A DNA stretch of 10,343 nucleotides from Chrysochromulina parva. Lineage: Eukaryota; Haptophyta; Prymnesiales; Chrysochromulinaceae. Made by a program: the position numbers and the translations under genes. Shown one piece after another: positions 1 to 7,629 of the stretch. The stretch's first letter is position 1; each line of letters begins with the position of its first letter. The notes under the pieces were generated by a model that did no database searches, was not told where the DNA came from, and saw only the letters and a program-made list of their open reading frames with translations. Location of the stretch: NCBI GenBank assembly GCA_002887195.1, contig PJAB01002131.1:1-10343 (forward strand), given 5' to 3'.

Positions 1-1896
1 CTGGTACTTGTTGTCGGACCCGCGCGCTTTCTGCCCCACCTTTGCACCGCCCGAACTCCACGTCGGTGCAGCCTTCTTCTTATCCTTAGGGCGCGCCGCG
101 GCCTCGGCCGCAGCGACCTCGGCCGCGGTCTTGGGCTTCGCCTTCTTCTTCGCGGCCTCCGCCTTTGCCTTCAAGCGCGCCATGATCTCTTCGGCCGACA
201 GAGGCGCGCCGCCTTCGCCGCCCGCTGCCTCCTCCTGCGGCGCTTCGTTCTCCTCGGCGGCTGCGCCGTCCTTCTGATCCGCTTTGGGCGCGCTCGTGGT
301 GGTCGACTCTGCTCCCTCCGCCTTCTTGCGCGCCTCCTCCTCCGCCTTCTTCTTGGCACGCTTGGCGGCCGCCTTCGACTGACCCCCTTCCTTGGTCTCT
401 TCCTTCACGTCGAGCGCCGCCAGCAGCGCTTCGGCCTCCTCTTCCTCGGCCGTCTTCTTCTTCTCCTTCTTCTTCTCCGCCACAGGAGGTGGCGGCGGTG
501 GGGTTGGCACAGGCCGTGCGTCCGCACTCTCCCCTGCGTTCCCTGGCCCATCCGTGCCTTTCTCGCCGTCCTCGCCCTCCTCGTCCTCCTCGTCCTCCTC
601 GTCCTCGTCGTCCTCGTCGTCCTCGTCGTCCTCGTCCTCGTCGTCCTCGTCCTCATCTGCCGCAGGCGTCTCCGCGTCCGCGTCCTCGTCCTCGTCCTCG
701 TCCGCCCAATTTCCAGAGCCGAGGCCCGCCTTGAGTGCCTCGAAATCTCCGCGCGCCTTCTCCGCGATCGCCGCGTCCTCCGCCGCCTTCTTGGCCGCGC
801 GCTTCTCAAGCTTCTTGCGCTGCTTCTCGAGGATGGCGTCCGCGTCCTCGTCCCCGATGCCGGTGAGCGCAGCGAAGGCACTGCTCTTCTTCGCGGCCTC
901 CTCCTTCTTCTTCTTCTCGTCCTTCTTGCTCGGGGGCAGCTCCGGGCGCGGCGCCGTACGCGTCGGGTTACCATAGCGTGAGCCGCGCGCCGGCTTCTGC
1001 TGCATCATGCCGTCCTCATCCACCTTACGCCACTCGGGAACCTCCTTCTTGACAAAGTCCTCATCCTTGTGCAGGTAGCTGCACCTGCCTTGCTTGAGGT
1101 GCTTGCAATTGGAGCCGTTCTTGCACCAGCGGCGCGTGTCAGAGCCGCCCAACTGCTTCTGTAGCACAAGCGATCCCTTGGACGCCGAAAAGAAGGAGGG
1201 CGGGATGCCAAACTCGTTGTCCTTGTAAATATTGAGTAGGCTCACGCCATCGGGCTTGAACTTGATCGCATCCTCCACGCCACACGCACGCAATCCCGCG
1301 AGGACGCGCTCCATTTCAGCGGTCTCCCAGAATGGATCGACATACACGCAGATCACGTGCGACTGGGAAGCGTCCGTCAGGGCGCCGCTCACTTTGGCCG
1401 AGTGCCCGAGCTTGCCATCCCAGAGCGCCTCGACGATCCTCTCCCACATCTCGTTCACGTCCGTGGCCGGCGCGAAAATCATCCACTTTCCGCTCCCGTA
1501 CTTGTGCTCCTTGAGGATGCGAGTGAGCGACTCCGTCGACTTGGGCGTGCACTGCTCCCAGGCTTCCGCGAGCTTAGTCTTATCTGGCAACCCTTCCGAG
1601 CCAACTGTTTTCACATAGTACTCCTCAATGATCTTCTTGCGCCCAACGTGCTCCGTCGAAATCCACGACTTCTCCGTCGACGACGGCGGGAAGGATGCCA
1701 AAAAGGATTCAACGCTCTCGTTTGGCATCGCAAATACCCACGGGTCCTCCTCCTCGTCCTCTTTGCCCTTCTCCCGTTCCCAGCTCTCAATCATCTGGCT
1801 GTGTTGCTCCAGTTCGGATACCACTGACGTGAAGAGGCTCTGCGACACCGGCACGTCTGGTGCATCCGTGGGCGGCACGACTTCGCACTCTGCCAT
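1..1896 (-). CDS. DUF1917 (BLES03-like) protein with CCCH zinc finger and acidic/basic tail, 3' end outside window
   Basis: This frame is open for 632 codons from an ATG at 1896 to the left edge, with no stop and no need for an intron. An in-frame TGA lies upstream at 2026-2028, and 1896 is the first in-frame ATG after it. Residues about 72-238 resemble DUF1917 (UPF0696, C11orf68/BLES03), which has an eIF4E-like fold: SWIST (77-81), GKWMIF (136-141), LGHSAKV (163-169), ICVYVDPFW (182-190) and IYKDNEFGIPPS (223-234). A CCCH finger follows directly: C258-x5-C264-x7-C272-x3-H276. Beyond it come K/E-rich coiled-coil-like stretches, an Asp/Glu run at about 399-444, a short proline run, and more Ala/Lys/Glu sequence. 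The seen pieces suggest RNA or cap-related binding, but that role is inferred, because DUF1917 has no settled function. The gene lies 235 bases downstream of the monooxygenase gene on the same strand. The domain call is by motif resemblance; the reading frame itself is very secure. Confidence 0.85.
   Translation of the reverse strand, partial: MAECEVVPPTDAPDVPVSQSLFTSVVSELEQHSQMIESWEREKGKEDEEEDPWVFAMPNESVESFLASFPPSSTEKSWISTEHVGRKKIIEEYYVKTVGSEGLPDKTKLAEAWEQCTPKSTESLTRILKEHKYGSGKWMIFAPATDVNEMWERIVEALWDGKLGHSAKVSGALTDASQSHVICVYVDPFWETAEMERVLAGLRACGVEDAIKFKPDGVSLLNIYKDNEFGIPPSFFSASKGSLVLQKQLGGSDTRRWCKNGSNCKHLKQGRCSYLHKDEDFVKKEVPEWRKVDEDGMMQQKPARGSRYGNPTRTAPRPELPPSKKDEKKKKEEAAKKSSAFAALTGIGDEDADAILEKQRKKLEKRAAKKAAEDAAIAEKARGDFEALKAGLGSGNWADEDEDEDADAETPAADEDEDDEDEDDEDDEDDEDEEDEEDEEGEDGEKGTDGPGNAGESADARPVPTPPPPPPVAEKKKEKKKTAEEEEAEALLAALDVKEETKEGGQSKAAAKRAKKKAEEEARKKAEGAESTTTSAPKADQKDGAAAEENEAPQEEAAGGEGGAPLSAEEIMARLKAKAEAAKKKAKPKTAAEVAAAEAAARPKDKKKAAPTWSSGGAKVGQKARGSDNKYQ
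559..707 (-). repeat. Trinucleotide tract coding an Asp/Glu run
   Basis: On the plus strand this is a near-continuous run of CTC and GTC triplets (main part about 559-655, second part about 676-707). On the coding strand these are GAG and GAC, giving an acidic stretch inside the DUF1917/CCCH protein. It is interrupted by a short Ala/Thr/Pro segment. Such tracts change length by slippage in whole codons, so the frame is kept. The tract also creates long serine- or arginine-rich artefact frames on both strands. Confidence 0.85.
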
Positions 1897-2131
1897 CAGA
1901 CCGATCGAGGGTTGGTCGAGGGAATGACCTGCGCACTCTTGGCAAGATGAGCGAGAGGGCGAGAGGGCGCGTGGTCTCAAGACGCCGTCCTGGGCACATC
2001 GCTCCAAAACACAATCTGAAAAACGTCAGCACGGTGCAATCACGACTCCGCCATGCAAACAGAGTAGGCGCTCTTGTACACAGCTCTCTCATGGAGGTTA
2101 TGGAGGGCGCGGGGCTTGGAAGGTTCGGCTC
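1897..2131. other. Intergenic spacer, monooxygenase 3' end to DUF1917/CCCH 5' end
   Basis: This spacer of 235 bases lies between two minus-strand genes. It must hold the monooxygenase 3' UTR and the promoter and 5' UTR of the DUF1917/CCCH gene. It is less GC-rich around 2000-2095 than the flanking coding sequence. I see no clear TATA box, poly(A) signal or conserved coding segment in it. Confidence 0.5.
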
Positions 2132-3850
2132 TCACTCTGCCTCGCTCTGCTCTCCCTCGAGGCCTTTTTTCTGCGCCGCGAGGACATCCGCCACGTCGCC
2201 GCGCACACGAGCTCCGAGAAAGCGCCACGCGGCGATCGAGAGGGCCGCGGCCATCGGCAGCGCCGCGACTGCCACCAGCGGCGCCCGCACGGCGCCTCCG
2301 GCCGCCCGCAGATTCGAGGCGGCACGGACGAGAGTGAGGGCCAATCGGGTTGCGAGCACGCCTGCGGTCCCGATCAGGGCCAGCTGGAGTGCTCGGTCGG
2401 TCCGCTTGCGACGGCGGATGGCGCTGAAGGTGAGCTCCGGCCGCTGGAGCATTGCGAGGGTATTGGGTGCAAACAGGCGCGGCAAGGCACCATGGAAGAT
2501 GCCGTCGAGGATGAGCGGCAGGATGAAGGTGAACAAAGCGAGCACGCCGCCGCGGTCGAATGAGCGGGAGATCTGAGTGAGCACGCGCGCCTCTGGAGCA
2601 CGCTGCCGGCTGAAGGCGGCAAGGGCCGCGCCCATCGAGGGAGCTTCGTCGAGGCACCGATCGAGCGCGGCGACGTCCTCGAAGGCTGCGTTGACCCCCA
2701 GACCAAAGTACGGCTTCACCTGGTGGACAGCATCGCCGAGCAGCACCGTCGAGCTTCGCAGATGCAAGCGCGGCCCCACGTATCGAAACTGTGGCAGGCG
2801 GCTGGGCGGCTTGGCCACGATCCCAGGCAGCGCGGCATCGGGAATGTACGGCGAGAACTGCGGGAGGGTCGCGTCCAAGTAGGCGCGAGCAGCGGCCGCG
2901 TCGCCGAGCCCCTGTGCGACCTCGTCCTCGGGCTTGATGAGCAACACTCCACAGTACTCACCCGTTAGGCACGGAAGCGCGTCGAAGTTGACTGTCTTGG
3001 TGCGCGCCGAGTAGTTGATGTCCTTGCGCCAAGAGGGCGGAAAGACCAGCGGGATCGTCTTGTACACGCGCACGGCAGTGTCCTTGTACCGCGTGACGCG
3101 TAAGCGACGGCCTGGCCATACCCATCGCTGGCGGTCCTGCGCCACCAACGCGTTGGCCACGGTCCGTCGTGAGCCGTCAGCGCCCACGACGAAGGCGGCA
3201 TCCAGCTCGAACGCCCCGCCCTCGTCCACCAGAGCACAGGCCTCTGGCACATTCTCGCCATTTGCGTTGGGAGGCTCGGGGTCGTTGGAGGAGCGGTCCG
3301 CGTCGGGCATGGCGCACGGGTTGCACTTGAGCACGCAGCGCTCGTACTCCGTACTAAGCTTGCCCTTCCACACCATCTCCCTCACCTCGATGCCGTGGCG
3401 CACCTGAATGACTCCGGGGTACGCCCGCTCCGCGTGGCGCAGCAAGCACGCGACCAGCCGCGACCGTGGGATGACGCGAGTCTCATAGGGCCGGTCCGTG
3501 AAGATTCGCTCTATGCCTTCCACCGCGCCTGGTGCCCAGTCCTTGCGCCCGACCACTCGGCTGCAGTAGGGTTCGACCACGTCCGCCCAGGCGCCGATGG
3601 CAGACAGCGATCTCTGGCCGCGGCCTCCCAAGCCGACGAGATAGTGCCTCGCTGTATCCGACCAGACTGACTCATCATCGGGGGACGCTGGAGGCTCGAG
3701 CCGATCGAGGACTGTGATGGACGACCAGCCACGCTTGGCCAGAGCGATGGCCGTTGCAAGGCCAGCCGGACCTCCGCCCACCACGATCGTCGATGCCGGA
3801 GCAGGCACCAGGGCCAGAGCGGCGGCTGTCGCGGCCAATACGACACACAT
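2132..3850 (-). CDS. FAD-dependent monooxygenase, kynurenine 3-monooxygenase-like, membrane-associated
   Basis: The protein is 572 aa from the chosen ATG at 3850 and ends in TGA. Group A flavin hydroxylase marks are all present: the N-terminal dinucleotide-binding loop GGGPAG (about 25-30) followed by an acidic strand end VLDR; a middle VGADGS motif (D225-G226); and LLGDAVH (G372-D373) followed by PYFGLGVNAAFEDV, close to the GDAAH...FFGQGMNAGFED pattern of kynurenine 3-monooxygenase. LVGLGGRG (R77-G78) fits the LxLxxRG element of that family. It probably uses FAD, NAD(P)H and O2 to hydroxylate an aromatic or related substrate; the substrate is not readable. Hydrophobic segments at about 435-452, 489-510 and 521-544 suggest a membrane-held C-terminus, as in kynurenine 3-monooxygenase. 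The start is uncertain: ATGs at 3901 and 3964 are also in frame, but the sequence there is AT-richer and nearly touches the upstream gene. From 3850 or 3901 the protein begins with a hydrophobic, signal-like segment. Confidence 0.88.
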   Translation of the reverse strand: MCVVLAATAAALALVPAPASTIVVGGGPAGLATAIALAKRGWSSITVLDRLEPPASPDDESVWSDTARHYLVGLGGRGQRSLSAIGAWADVVEPYCSRVVGRKDWAPGAVEGIERIFTDRPYETRVIPRSRLVACLLRHAERAYPGVIQVRHGIEVREMVWKGKLSTEYERCVLKCNPCAMPDADRSSNDPEPPNANGENVPEACALVDEGGAFELDAAFVVGADGSRRTVANALVAQDRQRWVWPGRRLRVTRYKDTAVRVYKTIPLVFPPSWRKDINYSARTKTVNFDALPCLTGEYCGVLLIKPEDEVAQGLGDAAAARAYLDATLPQFSPYIPDAALPGIVAKPPSRLPQFRYVGPRLHLRSSTVLLGDAVHQVKPYFGLGVNAAFEDVAALDRCLDEAPSMGAALAAFSRQRAPEARVLTQISRSFDRGGVLALFTFILPLILDGIFHGALPRLFAPNTLAMLQRPELTFSAIRRRKRTDRALQLALIGTAGVLATRLALTLVRAASNLRAAGGAVRAPLVAVAALPMAAALSIAAWRFLGARVRGDVADVLAAQKKGLEGEQSEAE

Positions 3851-3971
3851 TGCAAACGAGAAACGAGGCCTGTGATCACAGCAGTTTGTGGAAGAAATCA
3901 TATTTCGCGAGAAGGTTCGCAAAACGCACGGATGTCCTAATTTAGTGTGACGCAGCACCAACATCACCTAC

Positions 3972-4663
3972 CTATTTCCTACTATTCGTCGTTGGCGTCG
4001 TGGGCATTTTGGGCGTCGACGCCTCGTTCATCCTCACGCCGCGCTGCAGCCGCGCATCTTCGAACTGCTGCACCACGTCGATATTGTCCGTGGTTCCATG
4101 ATGCAGCTTGTACCACGGCTTGAAGTTGACGTACGAATCGTCGCCGTAGCCGGGCGGCGGGAATTTGGCCAGCGCGATGATGACCCTCTCCTTGCGCCCT
4201 TGAACTTTGTAGGTTGACTGTGGGCACACGCAACCGGCGACGCACGCTTCGAGACACACGCCGCAGCGTTGCCGTGGCGTCGAGTTTGAGAGTGCAACAA
4301 CGCGCGTGCAGCGCACACCTGACTAACGTCCACCTTGTCATACAGCCGATTGAGTGCCATGGTGAACTGGCCATGCTCAGGAGTCATGGCGTGGACCTTG
4401 ATGCTGTCCTCCTCGATGTAGACCGCCACGCCCTCGCTCGACACACCTGGCACTGGCACGTAGATGCGGATGTAGTTGGTGTCATCCGACCAGGAGTAAT
4501 TGCGAACCATCGTAATCCGCTTGGACACGTCGTCCTCATCGACCGTTTCCGTTGCCAAAATCTTTGGCGGTGGCGGGACGCCGCAGACCGCCGTGTTGTA
4601 GTATGTGCTGGCGATCGGCTTCTCCTCGGGCCAATCCCATTCGCCCTCGCCCATGCTCAACAT
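3972..4663 (-). CDS. CS-domain protein, CacyBP/SIP-like, two exons
   Basis: The gene must be spliced: exon 1 is 4663..4319 and exon 2 is 4217..3972 (TAG stop). The joined protein is 196 aa from ATG 4663, or 193 aa from ATG 4654, which has the better initiation context (A at -3, G at +4). The join turns ...LYDKVDVSQ into STYKVQGRKERVIIALAKF..., a classic CS-domain ending. Before it, YSWSDDTNYIRIYVPVPGV and VYIEEDSIKVHAM are the earlier beta strands, and PWYKL follows. This p23/HSP20-like beta sandwich occurs in HSP90 co-chaperones and Siah/calcyclin-binding proteins. The CacyBP/SIP N-terminal helical domain and SGS tail are not evident, so the name indicates likeness only. The same frame stays open to a GTG at 4693, and a CAG at 4694-4696 could be an acceptor for an unseen upstream exon. 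The stop is 121 bases from the next gene's chosen ATG. Confidence 0.85.
4218..4318 (-). other. GT-AG intron of the CS-domain gene
   Basis: On the coding strand the 101-nt segment begins GTGTGCG after exon-end CAG and ends CCCACAG before TCAACC. It is phase 0, and removing it restores one continuous CS domain. Without removal, the exon 1 frame runs into cysteine- and arginine-rich non-CS sequence. A cDNA read spanning 4217/4319 would confirm it. Confidence 0.85.
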
Positions 4664-4904
4664 ACGGCCAGCCGAGAGCCGGACGGCGAGCACCTGGTCG
4701 AGAGAGAATTACAGAACTTATCAGGAAAGCGGTCTCGATAGAAGTCTGCACAGGTGGTTCGGGATTAATATGTTTCAGATGTGATTCCAATTACACGTTC
4801 ACAGAAGTGTTGACTTTGCGGACTTGTGCGAGGTCCGATCGTGTGGCAGATTTGCAGGAAGACCTGTGCCGCGCCGCGAGTCCTTGCGGCAATTCGACGC
4901 AGAT
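4664..4904. promoter_or_regulatory. Probable bidirectional promoter between CS-domain gene and DRG2-like gene
   Basis: The starts of two divergent genes face away from each other across about 240 bases, which must hold both promoters and both 5' UTRs. The middle (about 4705-4815) is clearly more AT-rich than the genes on either side. A CCAAT sequence lies at 4787-4791. No convincing TATA box is visible. The shared-promoter role is inferred from the layout alone. Confidence 0.45.
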
Positions 4905-6125
4905 ATGTCGACGCTTGTTGAGAAGATCAAGGACATTGAGAAGGAGATCTCCCGTACGCAGATCAACAAAGCGACGATGAGCCACCTGTGCTCGCTCAGG
5001 GCGAAGCTCGCAAAGTACCGCACCGAGCTGCTCGCGGGTCCAAAGACGGGTGGACCACAGGAAGGCACGGGGTTCGATGTCGAGAAGGTCGGCGACGCGC
5101 GCGTGGCGCTGATAGGCTTTCCGTCCGTTGGTAAGTCGACCATCCTGAGCACATTCACCGCGACAAAGTCGGAAGCGGCCTCATATGAGTTCACAACGCT
5201 TACGTGCATCCCGGGAATCATCGACTACAAGAATACGAGGATACAGCTGCTCGACTTGCCGGGGATCATCGAGGGCGCTTCTGAAGGCAAGGGCCGCGGC
5301 CGGCAGGTCATCGGCGTCGCCAAGTCGTGCGACCTCATCCTCTTGGTGGTCGACGCGGGCTCTGGGAAGGCGGACCGCCAGCGGCAGCTGCTCGAGCACG
5401 AGCTTGACGTCGTCGGCATCCGGCTCAACCAACGGCCGCCGAATGTGTACTTCAAGCGCAAGAAGGACGGCAATGTCTCCATCTCCGCCTCGTGCCAGCT
5501 GGTCAACATTACCGAGACGGACGTGAAGCAGCTCCTGCACGAGTACAAGATCCACTCGGCTGAGGTCTTGTTCCGCGAGGACTGCACAATCGACCAGTTT
5601 ATCGACATCATTGAGGGGAACCGCAAGTATGTCCGCTGCCTGTACGTGTACAACAAGATCGACATGACCTCGATCGAAGAGTGCGAGCGCGTGTGCTCGA
5701 TGCCCCACACGATGGTGCTCTCATGTCAGATGGGCCTCAACCACGAAGCCTTCAAGGAGAAGCTCTGGGAGTACCTCGGCTTGACACGCGTCTACACGAA
5801 GAAGCAAGGCGTGAAGCCCGACTTCGATGACCCGCTCGTGCTCACCCATGGGCGCCACGGCTGCACGGTCGAGGCCGCGTGCAAGCAGGTGCACAAATCG
5901 CTGCTCGTCGCGTTCGACTACGCAATGATCTGGGGCTCGAGTGTCAAGCACACTCCGCAGCGCGTCGGACTCAAGCACACGTTACACGATGAAGACGTCA
6001 TCCAGATCGTCAAGAAGAAGACCAACCTCAAGGAGCTCGACCCGCACAATCAGCTGCAAGCGTGGAAGGATCCGAAGAAGAGCAAGGCGCAGCACAGGAA
6101 AGAAAAGGCCAAGCTGAAGACATGA
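4905..6125 (+). CDS. DRG2: DRG2-like developmentally regulated GTP-binding protein
   Basis: The single exon codes 406 aa. The start at 4905 is fixed by the family's N-terminus (MSTLVEKIKDIEKEISRTQ); the frame upstream lacks an ATG. GTPase motifs in order: G1 GFPSVGKS (71-78), a switch/G2 region with YEFTTLTCIPG, G3 DLPG (117-120) and G4 NKID (250-253). A TGS domain follows (about 294-371), with IWGSSVKHTPQRVGLKHTL and EDVIQIVKK. Details such as GRGRQVIGVA, YFKRKK, VYTKKQGVKPDF and PQRVG favour DRG2 over DRG1. DRG2 proteins are ribosome-linked translational GTPases that need a DFRP2-type partner for stability; that is family knowledge. The protein carries about 35 extra C-terminal residues, mostly Lys/Gln/Ala and strongly basic, where DRG2 usually ends just after the EDVIQIVKK motif. 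Its promoter region is shared with the divergent CS-domain gene. Confidence 0.95.
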   Translation: MSTLVEKIKDIEKEISRTQINKATMSHLCSLRAKLAKYRTELLAGPKTGGPQEGTGFDVEKVGDARVALIGFPSVGKSTILSTFTATKSEAASYEFTTLTCIPGIIDYKNTRIQLLDLPGIIEGASEGKGRGRQVIGVAKSCDLILLVVDAGSGKADRQRQLLEHELDVVGIRLNQRPPNVYFKRKKDGNVSISASCQLVNITETDVKQLLHEYKIHSAEVLFREDCTIDQFIDIIEGNRKYVRCLYVYNKIDMTSIEECERVCSMPHTMVLSCQMGLNHEAFKEKLWEYLGLTRVYTKKQGVKPDFDDPLVLTHGRHGCTVEAACKQVHKSLLVAFDYAMIWGSSVKHTPQRVGLKHTLHDEDVIQIVKKKTNLKELDPHNQLQAWKDPKKSKAQHRKEKAKLKT

Positions 6126-6143
6126 CGTTCGGACGTCGAACGT
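6125..6143 (+). other. Small hairpin overlapping the DRG2 stop codon
   Basis: ACGTTCG (6125-6131) and CGAACGT (6137-6143) are perfect 7-base inverted arms around a 5-base loop. The first arm starts on the last base of the TGA stop codon. It could fold in the 3' UTR. Whether it does anything is unknown; a 7-bp stem can arise by chance in GC-rich DNA. Confidence 0.4.
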
Positions 6144-6658
6144 ACGGAACCGAACCCCCGTCGCCCCGATCCCCCTCCTTTCTAGAGCTTTACTGAATAG
6201 TCAGATAAATTGAGTGAGAGTGTTTTGTTCAATATATTAGATTGACTCGATCGCCCGCGATACAACGATGGCCGTACGGCCGATCGGGATCGCCGCGCGG
6301 CGGCGGGGCCGGGAGGCGCGCGGCGGTGGCGTAATCGAATCGAATCGGTGGCGACCTGGAGCTCCCTTGAACGGAAGATAACGTAACGAATGATAAAGCG
6401 CCGCGCGCCGGGCAGGCCGCCGACGCCGACGGGATGGGGTTGTCGCGGTAGTCGGTTCGCGTGGCCGTGGCGGGGGGTCGTGCACGACACGCAGTTCCGG
6501 GCGGGTCGGCGCGGCACGGGGGCAATGCACAGAAGGAGCATTGTAGGGCTGTGTCGATCCGCCCCCGCCCTGATCCGCTTGAACCCGAGGCCGAGATCAA
6601 CATCCTCTCAACGAGGCGCGAAATGCGACAGCGCGCGCCGTGCTATACCCGGCCGATC
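6126..6658. other. Non-coding stretch between convergent DRG2-like and TIR-like genes
   Basis: This stretch of 533 bases is flanked by the 3' ends of two convergent genes and must hold both 3' UTRs. It has an AT-rich, T-rich patch at about 6181-6245 (including TGTTTTGTTC and AATATATTAG), a plausible 3'-end region for DRG2, though no AATAAA is seen. Beyond 6250 it is very GC-rich, with a perfect 12-base palindrome GGCCGTACGGCC at 6270-6281. Open frames here are arginine/proline-rich and look like composition artefacts. I see no RNA gene. Confidence 0.55.
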
Positions 6659-7510
6659 TCATCCGGCCATCATCTCTATTCCCGTGCGTCCCAAGTCCAT
6701 CGCTGCATGCGACGCTCGGAGATCCTCAAGGGTCTGCTCGAAGAAGGTCCTCGCCGATTGCGCCACCGCAGAGAGCTCGACATCCGCGAGACGATTGCGC
6801 AACAGGAACACACGGTCCTGCCAACGCGATACGCCAGCGAGTGTCTCAAGAGCCTTGTCGATGGCGGCTGCCTCGAGCGAAAACAGCTCAGCCGGCCAAC
6901 GCGTCGCGTCGATCAGACCCTGGCATTTGACCTTGAGCTGTTGCGCAAACCACAGCTCGTATAAAACCCACAGCCTCGAGTAAACGTTGGCAGCACTCGA
7001 GTGCACCACGAATAGACCGAGGCGTGGTCGTGACTCGATCACGGTTGACGCGGCATCGATCTGCTCGGCATGCATCAAGCTCCCGACTACCGCGTCTTCG
7101 GGCAAGTAGAGACTGAAGCAGCTCACCCAGACCCGAGTGCTCAGAGGCACGACTCGAGCCATTTGATGCAAGCTTTCCAAAAAGTCGCTTACAGCGCCGT
7201 CCCATGCGAATGACACGAAGGCATCAGCTGGCTTCAAAGGTGGCGGGTCATAGACGTCACCACCGTCTAGCGCTAAGAGCAACAAAGCGATGGAACACCC
7301 CGTGCCCTGAGTCCACGGGCGCAAGAAGTGGGTGGCAACGTCTCGCATCGTCACGCCCGTAGCACCCTTCACGTCTGCCAGTGCCCTCCACGTCGTCGTG
7401 GTCCGCACACAGTCCATAAGCGCAAGGGCGCTCTCGATGGTAATTGTACAACACGGTGGACGTACGCGCCCTTGCGCGGCTTCACACTTCTCTCTTGATG
7501 AGCCGTCCAT
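6659..7510 (-). CDS. TIR-like (FISHAWG-type) protist protein
   Basis: The protein is 283 aa from ATG 7510 (purine at -3, G at +4) and ends in TGA. The frame stays open a little upstream but only to non-ATG codons. The pattern fits a large algal/protist family related to TIR domains. FLRPWTQGTGCS (about 62-73) is a lead-in segment. ADAFVSFAW (95-103) is the first strand, like FISHAWG. RVWVSCFSLY (126-135) is the next strand. GLFVVHSSAANVYSRLWVLYEL (165-186) resembles the TIR 'S..Y..S.WC..EL' element, with Leu in place of the usual Cys. Helical, Ala/Leu-rich sequence follows to the end. TIR-fold proteins serve in signalling or NAD+ cleavage. I cannot point to a convincing catalytic glutamate, so activity is unknown. 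The gene converges with DRG2 and diverges from the broken repeat array to its right. Confidence 0.72.
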   Translation of the reverse strand: MDGSSREKCEAAQGRVRPPCCTITIESALALMDCVRTTTTWRALADVKGATGVTMRDVATHFLRPWTQGTGCSIALLLLALDGGDVYDPPPLKPADAFVSFAWDGAVSDFLESLHQMARVVPLSTRVWVSCFSLYLPEDAVVGSLMHAEQIDAASTVIESRPRLGLFVVHSSAANVYSRLWVLYELWFAQQLKVKCQGLIDATRWPAELFSLEAAAIDKALETLAGVSRWQDRVFLLRNRLADVELSAVAQSARTFFEQTLEDLRASHAAMDLGRTGIEMMAG

Positions 7511-7629
7511 TTCTCGTGTGGAAAGCCCAGAGAGTCTCGAAACGAGGTCGACACGGCTTCCCGTCGATTCAAATTCACGAGACAAGCTTCACATCTCAAA
7601 GCAAGATCGTCGGAGATTCTCCACGGGTC

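Noticed and set aside
392..976. Long plus-strand serine-rich frame, and overlapping arginine-rich minus-strand frames at 405-974
   Set aside because: They are out-of-frame readings of the CTC/GTC triplet tract. The minus frame that continues from the DUF1917/CCCH domains explains the region fully.
1860..2576. Plus-strand open frame of about 238 codons
   Set aside because: It overlaps the 3' half of the monooxygenase gene on the opposite strand, is Arg/Ala-rich and shows no domain.
5181..5710. Minus-strand open frames opposite DRG2
   Set aside because: They are antisense shadows of a highly conserved GTPase coding sequence.
6270..6281. Perfect palindrome GGCCGTACGGCC as a regulatory site
   Set aside because: Twelve-base palindromes are common in DNA this GC-rich, and nothing ties it to a promoter, since both flanking genes end here.
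6182..6603. Minus-strand open frames between DRG2 and the TIR-like gene
   Set aside because: Composition is Arg/Pro/Ala-rich, start codons are mixed, frames overlap each other, and there is no recognisable motif. They look like chance frames in GC-rich non-coding DNA.
6390..6983. Plus-strand open frames across the TIR-like gene
   Set aside because: Most of their length is antisense to the TIR-like gene, whose own translation shows coherent domain motifs.
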